In this document: positions 36,701-51,700 of the stretch, piece by piece
Layout: every line of letters begins with the position of its first letter
Numbering within the stretch: position 1 is the stretch's first letter
DNA from: Sphaerolaimus hirsutus
Lineage: Eukaryota; Nematoda; Chromadorea; Monhysterida; Sphaerolaimidae
Direction: 5' to 3'
Assembly (NCBI GenBank): GCA_964036195.1
Contig: OZ038459.1
Coordinates: 7,127,206-7,191,205 of the forward strand
DNA: 64,000 nt
Translations under genes and position numbers: made by a program
Notes under the pieces: model-generated
Database searches by the model: none
What the model was told of the DNA's origin: nothing
The model's input: the letters and a program-made list of their open reading frames with translations, nothing else

Positions 36701-39700
36701 TCCAAGTTGGAAGATAAAGATGACTTAAGTGTCACTGCCCAATGCCAAACAACATACCTATGAGGGCAGACTACTAAGTGGACATCCGAAAAATGTCACT
36801 GTGAGCTTGATTTGGAAAGAATTCACTGAGAAGAAGTCTCTTAAAAATTTTTTTACGCTTACGCTTTTATTTACGCTTTCCCAGGTATTTTAAAAATACC
36901 TTACGCTTTAAGTATCCATACCGGAAATTTGGAAAGTGTATTTACGCTTACGCTTATGCTTTCCAAAAATACCAATATTTTCACAACTCTGGTGTGCACG
37001 CGGAATGTGCATGTATTAGATTATCTATACGTTATAGCCTATTTTCAGTGCCCACATCTTCAACATTCATGAGAGCTAAATAGCATGTGCTTTCAGTTGT
37101 TGATCATGCAATAGTTCAAACTGTTGTTCGCATGAGTTGTGTTAAAATAAGTTGATGGAAAAAGCTACATATTAATGTGAGACAGATAAGTGATCACAAC
37201 AAAAATATTTATTGTACCAGTTAAATATTTTGTGACACATTAACAAAAAAAATTGTATAGACTAGGGATGACCAGTGTTTTTTTCAAAGGTCTAAAAAAA
37301 TAAGATAAGTACATAATAGTCAAATTATCTATAATGTTCCCTTGAAGAACTCTCCATTTTGAATAATCCCCAAATGTAAACCATTAACAAGTTGATAATT
37401 CTGATAAAAAATTCTATAAAAAATAATGTATCATATAAATATGGAACTTTTTGCATCAGCTTATTTCAATCAGTAATCAAGTAAGAAAATACTATGAAAA
37501 ATAATGTATCATAAATATAAATATGGAACTTTTTGCATCAGCTTATTTCACACGCTTTACACATGCATAATATTTACTTAATATGATATTTAATGCATTT
37601 TCATAACACCGCCCGCGTGTATGTGTATTGCACACATGACATGTTATCTGCTCTCGAAGGCATGTGTAGGGAGACATACTGTGATATGGGCACTGTGGCA
37701 TGTGTAGGGAGACATACTGTGATATGCGCTGTAGTTTAAATGGGATCCACCCAATTTTAGGTGGGGAATCAGGAGGCACTCCCAGACCCTGTAAAAAGCC
37801 CTGTAAGATGTAAAATGTAATGCAAAGTGTCAAAAGTCATGGAAAATGCCCTGCAAAATGGCAACGGTTGCCATTTTGCATGACTTTTGACACTTTGCAT
37901 GACATTTTACATTTTAAAGGGTCTGGCAACTAATGATGGCAAACCTTCCAGAAAAAAGTATTTAAATTTTTAAGTGTTTTTTCTAAAGTGAATTTTTGAA
38001 TTTTCGAATTTTTTCCCAAATTAATTTTCGAATTTCGAATTTAATTTTCGAATCTTTTTTGGCAATTTTCAAATTTTTTAAGAAAAATATTGAATTTGAA
38101 GCTTAAAAACCACAGTATTTGGACTGTCTTCATGTTTGGAGCCCCTTTTAACCTTAATTTTACTGTAAGTGAAGCATGACATGACAATTTCACTTCACTT
38201 TAACATGAAAAATGGTAGAAACACTTATGTGGATCAGTTTGCACCATTTTCGCTGAGGCTGAATGCCTTCCAAAAAAAGTTAGTGTGACTGCCCCTTGAA
38301 AGACCCGCGAGCGATTTTTTTGATGGACCGGAGTCTGTATCCGCGGAAGTAGAGGGTCGCGGTTCTAACTGGGCAGCTCTGTGCATTCGTAAATGGATGT
38401 GATTGAGTCCGCCGCTGTCGCCGCGGATGCCATTTCAATGTTTTTTAATGTTTTTTTGTTACATGAGCCTTTTTCAGACCCACCGCATATCAATTGTCGC
38501 TTTATTTAGAACGCTGAACTTAAAACTGCGTTTTGTCACCTTCAATTCCCTGAAAAATTCGATAACTATTTTCGAATTTTTGAATTTTCGAATTTATAAA
38601 AAAATAAATAGATTTTTAAGTGTTTTTTCCAGGGGTGAAATAAAAATTCGAAAATTATGAAAGAATATTTTCGAATTTTCGCATATTTTTTTTACCATCG
38701 TTACTGGCAACAGGGGGCAGTCCCAAGCCCTGTAAAGTGTAAAGTAAAGTGTCAAATGTAAAGTCAAATGCAAAGTAAAGTGTCAATCAACACAAAAAAA
38801 GAAAAGATTTTATTACTGAAATTTGCATGACAATTGACAGTTTACTTTGCATTTGACTTTACATTTGACACTTTACTTTACACTTTACAGGGCTTGAGAC
38901 TGCCACCAGGGGGTAATAGTAGCCATGATTTTTACCCTGATACAAATACTGGCGCGCCTGCAACAGATAAATACATTTTTAACCTCTGTTTGAGTGGGCG
39001 TTGTACCCTCAAATTCCCTCACATTGAACACACCTGTATACGCCATAGTCAATTATAAATTGTAATTACGAGTTGTCATTAGAACCCTCCTTAAATAAAA
39101 AAAGTCGTGCACCTGCTACATAATGGCCATCTTATCACATTTACAGTGTCTGTCGAAGTGTCCAATATGTATGCAAATTACCTTTTCAGTATATTGAAAA
39201 TATTGCAAATACTCACCCACTCAGGTGTAAAACCTTCTGATGTACGGTAGTGCAACCATTCGAATGCTACAGGTATCAATCTAGACTGGGCAAAAATTCC
39301 GTAACCGTAACTCCAAATTCCCATTCTATTCTATATGGATAATGAGAAATTTTGACCTAATTTTAAAATATATTTTTACAATTTTTATCTTAAAGATAAT
39401 ATTCACTATTTTTCGTTTCTGCTCACGTTGTGATATTTTAACCTACATAGATATTAATTTAAAGATTTTAAATATATTTTTAGCTCATTTTATATGATTT
39501 TTGCCTTCCTTTTCTCAACAGGATCATATGCTTATACTATACTATTCTATATTTGTAGAATAGTCTTAAAATGGGTACATAGGCCAAAAATGTTGATGAT
39601 TTAGAATCGCCAAATTTGTTCCTGAAAATGTAGGAAATTACTACGTATTCGTTTGGCTTGTGTCCATGGACCAGAACTTAACCAGACTACGGTATTTACT

Positions 39701-42700
39701 TAGCGAGTTATTTGGCCAGGTACTTTCAAGAGTGCTCTAAGTTATGTCTCATTTAATAACCCAGCTGAGTCTCATCCTCATTAATTGTTAAGCTAATTAT
39801 TATCTCAGTTACATTTTCCGAACTTTAATGAATGATAAAAAGTGAGGTGTGTGTGATGTGCAAATCGTTAGTTCTAGAATGTCTCGTGAGTAAAATTGAA
39901 AAAGAATTCTTAGCATGCGTGTTATGAAAAATTCTATGCATCAAACAAATGACTATTTAAATACTTGGGAGCCAGGCTTCCTTGCATTGCGCCCACACAC
40001 TAGTTTGCACCGCGACTTGGTGAAAACTGGAATAGCGACATTCAGTGTACACAAGTTAAACTTTCAGAGTAGGCTGGATGTCGCCATATCGCCATTTCAG
40101 TTTTCACACCGGTCAAGGGGAAAACTAGTGTGTGTAGGGCCATTGGAAACATCACCAAAACACATGGTACCAGATTCCGAATTATATTGCACGGTGGTGA
40201 TTTATTCCTTGTGTGACATCAAAAAATGAAGAAAGCTACCGTTTCGTATTTCAGCTGTCCCATTATCATAAATATAGAGTTTTACGTATCAGAAAAATAC
40301 GGTATGTATAAAATACCGTATTTTTGTCCCCCCACCCTTTTCTTTCTAATATTGGCTTAGATAAAGAATGCAAAATCTGAAATTCGTTTTCTGTACTCAA
40401 GTACTTTCAAAAAGTATAACGTAAAAACGAGTCGGGTATTGATTTAACTCTTTGCATTACAATTAACATTTTACAGTGGCTGGGAGTGGCCCCCGATCTA
40501 CGGCTTGCCCCCTTCCCCACCACGTAAAAATGCTGAAAAATTATATGCCACAGCTTCAGTTCCATACAAAATATACAAGTATACAAACTTCTGCGTAAGA
40601 AGAGATCAACATAGCAATTCAAGGCATTTATAGCATGTACAATTTACCCTTTCACCCCTGCATCATGGCAATAATGCAAAGTGCCCAAGTGAAATGGGAA
40701 AATCTGGAAACCACCCACTAAAACCTGAAAAGCTTATGTGGATGGAAATGGGCCAATAAAAAGTTACAGCATGTACATAAATGGGCTCAATTCAAGCGCA
40801 GCGCTCAACAGAAGTAGAAATATGCGCTACTATTTCTCAGTGAGTGTACTTATTGACATAGGTACTTCAAAAGAATATTTTCCCACGTGACCCGTTTCTT
40901 CAAAGGTTATCTAGAAAACACGTCCCAGTGAATTAAACCGTCAAATAAGGCGTCAAATTCCTTCCCTCGTTGTTATGTGTTAAACGTAATTAAAATCAGA
41001 TTTAATAAAATATCCATCCAATATATGCAATGCCTGATGGAATACTTCCGAGTGAAAATTAAGGGAACATTAAGCGAACCAGTTTTGATTAGCAAGGTAT
41101 AGCCATATATTATACATCGCCCAATTCGTCAGTAGGCGTGGCGTGGGAGTGAGGGGGGGTTAACCCCACCAAACTTCCCAGCTGAATACCTTTTTATTTA
41201 TACCAGACCCCGTTTAGCTACCGTATTTCTTCTAGTAGAAGGCCGCCCTTCTATTTTTCGTCAACGTTTTTACCAACACTTCTATTGGAAGCCGCCCTTC
41301 AGTTTTTACGGTCACTTTCAGTCAATTTTTTGAACCAAGGTTAGGTATGGTAAAGATGATTTTTTCAACGGCCCCGCTTTAAAAAAGCGCTTTCTAAAAA
41401 AAACTCGTTTTTTTTCCCGCTTTTGTCGCATGATCTAAAAATAGCACGAAATAAATGGACGAAAGCCACTAACTAGCACCGCCCGCTGATATTTTTATTT
41501 CTGTACATTTGGCACAATTCCAGCAGTTTTTGACCCAATTATTGGAGACCGCCCTTCTATTTATTTAGTCTATCCCCAAAAATCAAAAAGTGTATTGTCT
41601 ATCGGATACGCCCTTCTATTAGAGACCCGCCCTTCAGTATCTATCTGTTCCCAGGTGATAAACTTTTCGATAGTCCCACCTTGAACTCCCCCTGCTATGA
41701 ACCTTGAGATATGCTATTTGTAGATGCAAAGTGTGTTTTTAGATGCAAATTTTTTGCACAGGGCCGTTAAGAAATGGCAATGAAAATTGCCACTACCTGC
41801 AGCATTCTTTATGTATCACCTGCGGAGGGGGGGGGGCAGCAACCCCCCCCCCCATTCCCATACGTCACTGCATCATGGTATACTGTAGTAAATAGTATAC
41901 CAAGTACTGTTTAAGCATATAATAGTGTATATATAATATGTACAGTTACTTATGGGTACGCAAAAATGTAAATTTTTATTACTTGTAGTGGATCAGCCCG
42001 GCTGGTCTGACCGCGATTGTCCAATACTGTGCGACGTGAGCACACAGCACAAAGTTTTATCGATTGGATCACATTCAGCACACAGAAAAAATAAATTTAA
42101 ATTTATTTACATAAATACAGCATTACTGGCCCCTGGATGAATAGACAGATTGGGTTGAATTTGAACCAATTGATAAAAATTGTGCTGTGTGCTCACTGGG
42201 GTGTCAACTTTCTGTTTCAGCTATCTGCGGGCAATTTTTTGTCAGTTTCAATCTTCTGGCTGCCATTTTTTCTGTTACTATTTTTCCAGCCCATTTTCCA
42301 ACAAATTTTCTGGTTTATTTACCCACCTCATTTCCTTTTTTTCGGCTCAACTTTCTGTTTTCTGTTTCAGCCAAAGTGGTAAACATGCATGCAGGTTTTT
42401 CAATTCTGCAATTGTTTTTATTTCCAGAAAAGTTCCTGCAATTTTTTTTCTATTTATAGCAAATATTCCGCAATTTTTTCTTTTTCTGGCACCATTTTTT
42501 TTGCAAATTTTTGCTTTTTTGATTTCCGTGCAAACTTTATGTTTGCCGTTTTCCGACAAGTGCAAATTTTTTTCCGTAAAAAATATTTTTTGACACCCTA
42601 GCAACCTACATTTTTTTGACCTCACACCGTACAGCACATTATTGAACAAAGGCGGCCTGGCCCAAACTTTTGCCATGCAGCGCGTGTGCTCGCGATTGAG

Positions 42701-45700
42701 CACACAATTGCGTCATGCATGCACTCGCGCGATTCCAACATTCTGACATGTTGAAAGGGGGCGGGAGCGCTTTAGAGATTTTTGAAATACTTTATGACTT
42801 CCCCCCTTCAAGTTGATAAATGGCGAGGTAATGAAATGGTGTCTTTTCATGTCATAAATATCTACAGTTGGTTAAAAAATGTTTGTTTGCGGTTAATCAA
42901 AATATGGCCAATAAAATCCTATATAAATGTTTAGAAGAACACTACAGATTTACCAGATAGTTAAATGGTTATAAATTTTGTCACACTTTCAACAATGTCA
43001 TTAAATATGGCCACTTTCACAGCAAAAAATGGATTCGTGATGCGTGTGGAAGCGGGCTGGATGCGCGTGAAGCGGCGCGCTTCCACACGCTTCCACACGC
43101 TTCCACCAACATCACGAGATTCTGGGTGAAGTGTCTTCCACACGCTTCACCTATCTTCACCACGCGCTTCACGCGCATCCAAACATGTGGAAGACACTTC
43201 ACGGCGCTGGCGCTTCCACACGCTTCCCCCGCATATACATTTGCGTGGGAGCGCCATATTAAGAAGCGTGAAGTGCCTTCACGCAGATTTTCGTGATGTG
43301 TGTGGAAGCGCTGGCAGCTTGGTGAAGCGTTCGGGAAGTGTTGGCGTGAAGACACTTCCCGACGCTTCACCGCGCATCCACACACCCATTTTTTGCTGTG
43401 TTTGATGTAAAAATAAGACTGCATTNNNNNNNNNNNNNNNNNNNNNNNNNNNNNNNNNNNNNNNNNNNNNNNNNNNNNNNNNNNNNNNNNNNNNNNNNNN
43501 NNNNNNNNNNNNNNNNNNNNNNNNNNNNNNNNNNNNNNNNNNNNNNNNNNNNNNNNNNNNNNNNNNNNNNNNNNNNNNNNNNNNNNNNNNNNNNNNNNNN
43601 NNNNNNNNNNNNNNNNNNNNNNNNNATGGCCACTTTGATGTAAAAATAAGACTGCATTGAAATGTCAATGTATTGGCAGAAATTGGCACCACCATAAAGA
43701 AAAAAAATGTAAAACATCTACCACGCATAAACAAATACAGAGTACACATTGCGTTTAAATATTTCAACAAAATAATGGAAAACAATATTTCTAGTGTGAA
43801 AATTCAGAGCAAAATTTCACCAATTCCAAAATTCACCTTCAAGACACCCCTTAGACAAGCATCGCCCCCCTTCCAGAAGCCCAGTAGACAAGTGCGCCGC
43901 GAAAGAAAATGACAAATTTGCAGGCGCAATTGGGTACTGATGATTTTCTTGCAGTTGCTCAGTGCTCAGCATCCATAAAAACATCACTGGATAACTTCAG
44001 TTGAAATAAATCCCTGCGGAATACAGGGGGCACACTGAATTAAACCGCGTCAATGGGCTGCGTGCATTTAGATTGAAAAGAAAAGTCCGCGTAGAAGGCA
44101 TTTAGTCAGGGGTTTAGTAGGGGGGGGGGGGTTAGGGGGGGGGGGGGTTACCCCTATCTATCTATCCCGCTATCTATCTATCCCGGAGGCCCGCTCAGCT
44201 ATCTATCTATCCCGGAGGCAAATGTTTTGGCTACTACCCCCCCCCCCAAATCGTCCAGCTATCTATCTATCTAGAGCGATTTTTGAAAAATTTTCACTCA
44301 AAATCGCTAATTTTCGTACCTTTTATAGTTTTTCACCTCCAAGCTAGTTCATGTTCATTATCGCCCATTTTGGCTATATATGTGCTTATATACTTATTTT
44401 TAGCCATTTTTCATCTACTTTTAGCGATTTTTCCCCCTTTTCTTCCTTCTATACGTTGGAAAACCCTATATATTGAACCCCCGCGATACCCCCCCCCCCC
44501 AGAAATTTTTTTAGCTATCATCCCTCCGGAGGAGCGATTTGCTATCTTTATGAACCCCCGCGGGGGTCCAAATCTACAAAACCCCTGCATTTAGTTTCTT
44601 CAACGAAAATTTGCGTGGTCGTTTTATTATCTCTACTCAATTTGATGGAGTTTTTGGCTCGCGTGTTGGCAGTCGCTGGTATATTCCACTATCTTAATCT
44701 TGACAATTTCTATACATGGGAAATGTCAAAGCAGTACTACAGGGGCCAGTCCCAATCCTAAGCCCTGTAAAGTGTAAAGTAAAGTGTCAATGTAAAGTCA
44801 AATGCAGAGTAAAGTGTCAATCAAAACAAAAACGAAACGATTTTATTACTGAAATTTGCATGACAATTGACGGCTTACTTTGTATTTGACTTTACATTTG
44901 ACGCTTTACTTTACACTTTACAGGCCTTGGGACTGCCACCAGGTGTATGTACGTAAATATTTGCACAGTCCCATAGGATGTTCTAACCAAGTTTAAAAGT
45001 CATTGTGTTGTGATGCACTACTGTACTTCACCATTTATATCACCATACAGCCATGCCGATTATTTGTATTAGCTAGCATCGATAAAACGTTTTCAGGTAT
45101 TATGGGAACCTTTAACCGCTCGAGCTCCGCCCACTGAGAAACCATTGTGACGGTTGCAAAATGGTAGCTAGTTTTGTACTCAATCATATACCCAAAATAC
45201 ATGATATTATTCACCAAATTACGGTAACATTGGGTGCAAATCGTGCACTTGACACAGTTGACTCAACACCGGTTCAACTGGGCGGGCAACCACTTTTGCT
45301 GCGGGCCATTATACACAAGTCATTTAAAAAACTTCCGTCGCAGCTTTGTCATTTCTCTCTCATTTTTCATTTACATTTCATACAGATCACACCGCATGAT
45401 TTACCATGAATTTTACCATATTTTGATGAATAAAGTTATGTGGTGGATTATTCATCGTGATTATTCGTCATTCGACTAAAGTGAAAGCAATGTAATGTGA
45501 TGAGAAAAAAATTTGGTATTTTATTCAGATGAAATATGGTAAATTCCATCGCAAAGTTTGTGGTCAGTAGACCAGTGATTTTTAACTCAAAAGTACTTTC
45601 CGCACCGGAATGTAGCCCAAATGGAGAAACCCCCTACTTCTTTGGATCAATTTCATGAGACAAGTCACGGGCAAATGCACATTGGGACAGCTTTAACTGG

Positions 45701-48700
45701 ATTAAACTTAAACAGTTCAGAGGGAAGCTGGATTAGCTTTTCTTATTGGAAAACTTTCGTCAACTAAAAATAGACCCGATGCAATAAGTTAAATATTCTG
45801 ACGTGATTTCATGACGCAAAAAATCTAGTTGACTGGAACAGCTGTCTGTCAACATTGGCATATAAGCTATTTATAAGAAAATGCATGGAAATAAATCAAG
45901 TCATTGGCTGGCACTTCCGCATATTTCCAGAAAGCAAAATTTGCAACATTTTCCCAAAGTCGAGTTGTTCGTACAAATACTTGTGAATAATTTTCAAGCT
46001 ACGAATGGGTAGACAAGAGTTTTCCGATTTAATATTCGCTATTTAGTAAAAACATCTCATTTTAAATTTGACAGATGAAATGCATGTTTTTTTTTCACAG
46101 AAACCCCACCTCACAAAGTAGGTTTCATTTTTCAAAGACCATATAAGTAGCCGAGAACATAGATAGCTGAACCAGATCCAGACACGAGGATTTATTATAT
46201 TCCATTAAAGTAATTATAAGAGAAGACAACTGCGAATATGACCTGGGTATTTGTCACTAAGACTAAGCCACCCTGGTAAATTTTTTGAGCTTCCATTTTA
46301 TGATTGAGAAGCTTCACAGTGAGTTCACTCTGTAAAGTTACTTTGCTACACTCATATGATTGATGTCAAGTGCAAATTTGTTCACACCAAATCCTATAAT
46401 TAAATACGAGGATTAACTAACTGTTGCTAAAAGTGTGTAATTAATGTGGTGTGGTGTGAGCCATTCTTAATGTAACCACATAAAAATTTACCTACGAATT
46501 TACAAAGGTAGTTTCTAGAACATTAATTTTGACTGTGTATGCAGCTTACATTTACATGTGTGTCAACAAATCTGGATGTAAATATGTACATAAACAGGTA
46601 AATTATGTAACCTGCAAATATATTTATGAGATGATTTCCAACATCTGTGTCACAACAAGCAAACGTACTTTAGTGGTACGACTAGTGATGTAAAAGCGCC
46701 ATGGCGCTGGCACCTGGCGCTAGCGCCAAAGCAAAAAGTGTGATGGCACTCTTGGCGCCATCTTGCTGTGGCGCCATTGGCGCTTTGCGCCAAGCCCATG
46801 AAAAGCGCCATGGCGCTTTTGGCGGTAGGCGCCAAAGTCCTGGAGTTTTTTTTACATCACTAGGTGTGACACCGGTGCTAAATATGACTAGACATGTTTG
46901 AATAACATGCAAATTAACTGGAATTAACAAACTCCCCTGATATGCAAAGATCACAACATTGATATGATTCAACATGAAAATTAATCCGTGATCTCGCAGC
47001 GCCGGATTATGAATACAAATGAGTAACTTTGTGACTAGTAGGGTTACTTTTTACTGCAAAAAGGTAACCACTTCGTTAGTAAAATTGAAGCTCTGTTTAG
47101 TGTTCTGAGGACAACTGTTTGAACACTTTTTTTTGGTCGTTTCGTAGTTAAGAGAGACAGATGTAGGTATGTAAATAGTTTTTTAAGTGTTGTTTGACAA
47201 GTTGAACCTGATACTTTTCACAAAGTGACAAGATTGAATAACTTCCAACTCATTTTGTACTGTCTTTCGTTTATCCCAAAGCCGTGAAATATTTATAAAA
47301 TCTACAAAATCCATTAAAATGGGCCACACCGTAACCCGTTCGCCGATAAGCTTTTTCAAGCCGCAGCTAATGCATCTTGATCACTTCAGCCTCGGGTTAT
47401 GAAAATCTCGGTCACTTAGACCTAACTTATGCCCATACTTTTGCTTTGCCAACTAGGAGCATATGTATTTGTTAATAGCTACCTACATACTGTATTCGAA
47501 ACGCAGTTGCTGTGGCACTTTGGTGTCATTTTTGAGGTTTTCGGACCTGGAATATGCACACTTTGCCAAATTGCTTTTGCGCTTTTCGAGACGAAATTGA
47601 GCCACGCCGCACCTATTATTGGGTTGAGAAGAGACATGTTTACCCAAACAGTCCGTTTGTAGCCATGTAATGAAATTTATGGAAGCGCGATGTGTTCTAC
47701 ACGATTCCAACGTTCCAGCGCACGATTTACGTCGGTTTCGAGTCTAGTCCAATATTACCCTGTAATCATGTGACGCTATCAAATCAACGCGTGCCGGCGA
47801 GTCAAAAAACCTGCCGGTTCACGGTTCTAACCAATTCAGTGTGATAATGAGCTGTGTTTTCAAAAATATACCTATTTTCTGTTTGTCTATTCGCGGATTT
47901 CAGTTGACAGGGTGCGAAATTGGCTACTGGTGACAACTGGTAGTAGAACTCAAAAAACATGGAGATATTTACATAATGGCTCTACACAGTACAGACACTA
48001 GTTTTCAAGGAAGGTTTTTTTAAACTCACAAATCAGTTATGAATGCATTTGAGTTTACCAGAATGGGGTAACCGTCAACTACAGTTTATATACATTCGTC
48101 CACACATCACATTGGAAGTATACCCCTAATCCCTACTCTAATTAGGGATAATTTCCTAACACCATGTGTGGACGAATGTCCATGAATATACTAATATTTT
48201 AAATATAATTTATTCACATAACATACCATTGATGTAGATCAAAAATAACTTATTACGGTAACTCAAATGCATTTTGAAGATGATTTATTAGATCCCGCAA
48301 TTTCTCTTGAAAAAAGTGGCTGTAGGCTTTAATTCCACTAAAATTTCATAAATGCAGACCTATTTGTTTAGAGATACACGTACAAATACAGTTCACACTC
48401 ACAGGTCTACAAATTTATCACCGCTATTCATGCTAAAAACAAAGAGTAGAATTGCGTCTGCAACTGCAACAACTAAAATCTCAAAATGACCACCACTAGC
48501 ATCCCGGCAGTCCTCATAAATCTATCAAACATTACAGCAGCCCTTTACAATCAAAATAACCTATCAACAATTGCGGGCCACAATTCCCCAGTGTTCAATT
48601 CAACATTCTTTCAATCAACATCAATTTCACCAGTGACTGCCCCATCAATCACAATTAATTCTGATGGACCAACTTCACAAAATGTTGACATTGACAGTGA

Positions 48701-51700
48701 ACAACACCCAGGATGGCAAATTGGTGAAGCTGTGTTTTTGGCAACTCTGGTCACTGCCATTATTATTGGATTGCCATTAAATGTCTATGCTTTGTGCAAT
48801 TTGATCAAGGCCTATAAGAGAAATAAAAAGCCATTGATTTTGCTGCACATTTCACTCAATTTGAGCGATATTTGCGTGAGTTCCCTATATATGTGCCCCC
48901 TATAGTTTTGTCTCTGTAAAAGAGGAATGGAGCCATGGTGCCAGCGCCATTCGAGGCACGCGCCACGGCGTTGGCATTGGCGTCAACATCTACTAATATA
49001 CATACGTAATTATATGCAAATATAAGATACTGAGCACTACGTTGACATGAATATGATACATCGGGCGGCGGGGAAATGCGTGCTTGGGCGCAAACTGTTT
49101 GCAATGTGCATGCGAAATCGGTATATGAAAGCGCTAGCGCCTGACATCTTTTATGTTTGGCCTGGGAAGGGGGCGGGGCGGCGGGCGACGTCCGGGTGGG
49201 TTCTTGTCCTCGAATAAGCCAGTTAAAATGGGACGTTTATTCGAGATTTACGGTAAATAGCTCAGATTTCTAGGCCCCGATTTCTGCGGTGCACGCCCAA
49301 TTTCATGTGCTTACTGCGCCTGCGCGCTCTACCTCCGAACTAAATCAACCCCTCGCACCCAACCCCAGGTTCTCCTGATCTACTGCGTCGGCAACGCCGT
49401 ATGGCACCTGACTTTCGCTTGGCCCTGGGGTACGACCCTATGCAAATTCGCACGCCACGCTGATTGGCTAGCCCTGACTTGGTCATCAAACGCTATAGTT
49501 TGCATAGCCGCGGACCGGTTGTTGGCTTTCCAGAACCCGTTGAAGCATAGAAGGATCTCGGAGGGGTTGGGCAGGGGTATGATAGCCATGGCCGTGATGG
49601 CCGCTGCCGTCACGGGAATGCCACAGGTATTTTTTGGTTTGGGGGTGGGGGTTGTGGGATTGGGGGTGAAGGTAGAAATAGCCATTTTAAGAGGCAGGGG
49701 TGAAACGGTTTTTTAAAGGTAGCTGACATTTTCAGTACTGATTTACTGGTATTTTGGATTTTGTTCCGTGCAAGCGTGTAATTCGACATATTTACAAATA
49801 AACATTGGGTTAGTTTTCATTGGTTTTGTGGCAATTTTGTTGTCAGCCATCTACCTATCTATGTAGAGCAAAGTTTGAGCGATTTTACACTTTTACCATC
49901 AAAATTTCTAATTAATATTCCTTATTGCCTATTTTTTCAACTATTTGTGGCTGTACATATGCAAAAACATTTTTTAAAGCTATTTCCACCTATTTTTAGC
50001 TCGATTTTTACATATTTTCTACCCGTTTTTACGTTCTATACCTCGAAAGATCTTGGTATATTGAACCCCCGCGAACCCCCCTCCCCCCAAGCGCCTTCAG
50101 AAAATAATCGAGCTATCTATCCCTTCGAAGGATCTATCTGACCCCCCGCAAGATTCCAACAAGAATTTATTGTTTGTTGTTTGATTGAACTTTACATTTT
50201 TTTCAAAATGAATCTCTATCTCAGCTGTACATCTGGCGGGCGACTCTTTTCGAGCTGCCCGACGACCAATCACTGACGCAGTGCATCGCGGTGTGGGTGG
50301 AATGCGCCTATTTCGGCACTGAGTGCTTCCTGCCACAGTGGACAATGACCAGCTATGAGGTGTATCATCTGATTGTCACTTTCTGGGTGCCGTTTTTGGT
50401 GAGTTTAGAACTTACATCAATGTTTGTTAAGACGTATTTACGTTTACTTGAAAAAGACGTGGGTATACCCGAGTACTGAGTATAAACGTTTAGGTTTTCT
50501 CCCAAAAAATTATCTGTACTCACAAAGTACGCGAGTACGGAGAAAGTAGTTCGGAATAATAAATGGGGTGCGAGGAAAGTAAAAACAACTCAAACAAATT
50601 GACACAGCTGCGAAAATGGCAGCGGAAATGATCGATGTTGCGATTGGTAGGGAAAGCGATGACCCTCACTTTTACTTTTATGTTTTACTGGGTACAAAAT
50701 CGAAACAAATACTCACTTTTACGTTTGCCCTGGGTTTTAATATTGGCTTTTAAGTTTACTTTTTTACACAGTGTAGAAGAAAATACTTTACATTTACGTT
50801 TACTTTGAAAAAAGTTCAGTACTTTTAACAACTCTGGTTAACTCCGTAATTCCGCAAACTGATATCCTACACATTTCACCAAAAAAACAAACACAAAAAC
50901 CACCCAAAAATTCCAGCTGTCCACAATTTGCTACGTGGGCCTGGTGCGAACTATGATGAACTTAGCAAAACAGCGCACTTCCGGACCAAATAAAACCTCA
51001 GTGGACAATGGTCACTCGAACGGTTCACATAGGGATGGCACTTTACGGGGTTCAATGAAGCGTACATATGACATGGCGGCAAGAAAGTTGCTGAGGGGTG
51101 GCCAGGGTTGGTTTGAGGGGGGGGCTATGTTTGTAGTTTGAGGGGTATACATAAGCTACTTCATATTCACATAAAATGGTATTTAACTGTGCATTATACT
51201 TGGATCGACATTAAAAATTGGTGCTCGTTTTGCACATTTGCACATCCAATGCATGGGGAGGGCAAAAGTCCAAGCTTTTCATCAAACAGAATGGGTAAAT
51301 TCGGTATCGAGTATGTTGCAGAAATGTTAAATACATAATGCTCAGGGTTAAATACATAATCCAGGATTTTTGAGCGAGGGCTGCTTGTTTACGGAGCCCC
51401 GCTAACGGGGGGGGGGCTCAGCCCCCCCCTCTAAAATTTAACTAGAGAGCGCTGGAACGGCGCTGCCGCCATTACCAGGCGCCACTCCATGGCGCCATTG
51501 GCGTTGGCTGGCGCTAGCGCCATGAAACGCTGTATATGTATCTAAATATACATACAAATGCAACGAAAACCATTTATTTACGATTTTTTGTGGCTACCGG
51601 AAGCAAAAAGTGATAATGCTGCATGCATGGTGTAAAATGCGAGCTTGCGCGCAAAGTTTTGAAAATAGCTTGAAAAACTTATAAGAAATGCTGATAGCTC

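Larger units (their letters stand above)
34137..48485. other. 3' part of the giant C3-like intron
   Basis: No exon is supported here. Contents are transposon copies (listed separately), foldback repeats, an assembly gap, and AT-rich DNA. The 33500-34800 stretch carries repeated GGGTGCCA(C/T)-type words and G runs. At 34828-34900 there is a fragment of the family at 54584-55043. The 41220-41650 stretch has GGCCGCCCTTCTATT-type repeats beginning ACCGTATTTCTTC. Confidence 0.5.

Noticed and set aside
38403-38660. 85-codon plus-strand ORF
   Set aside because: Falls within the TTCGAATTTTCG repeat that has a second copy at 57820-58290 with a different reading frame.
39915-40229. 104-codon plus-strand ORF
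   Set aside because: Crosses the foldback repeat 39994-40134; the frame has no recognisable domain.
42137-42600. Overlapping plus-strand ORFs rich in Phe/Leu
   Set aside because: They arise from T-rich low-complexity DNA containing TTTCTGTTTCAGC-like words; no domain and no partner exons.
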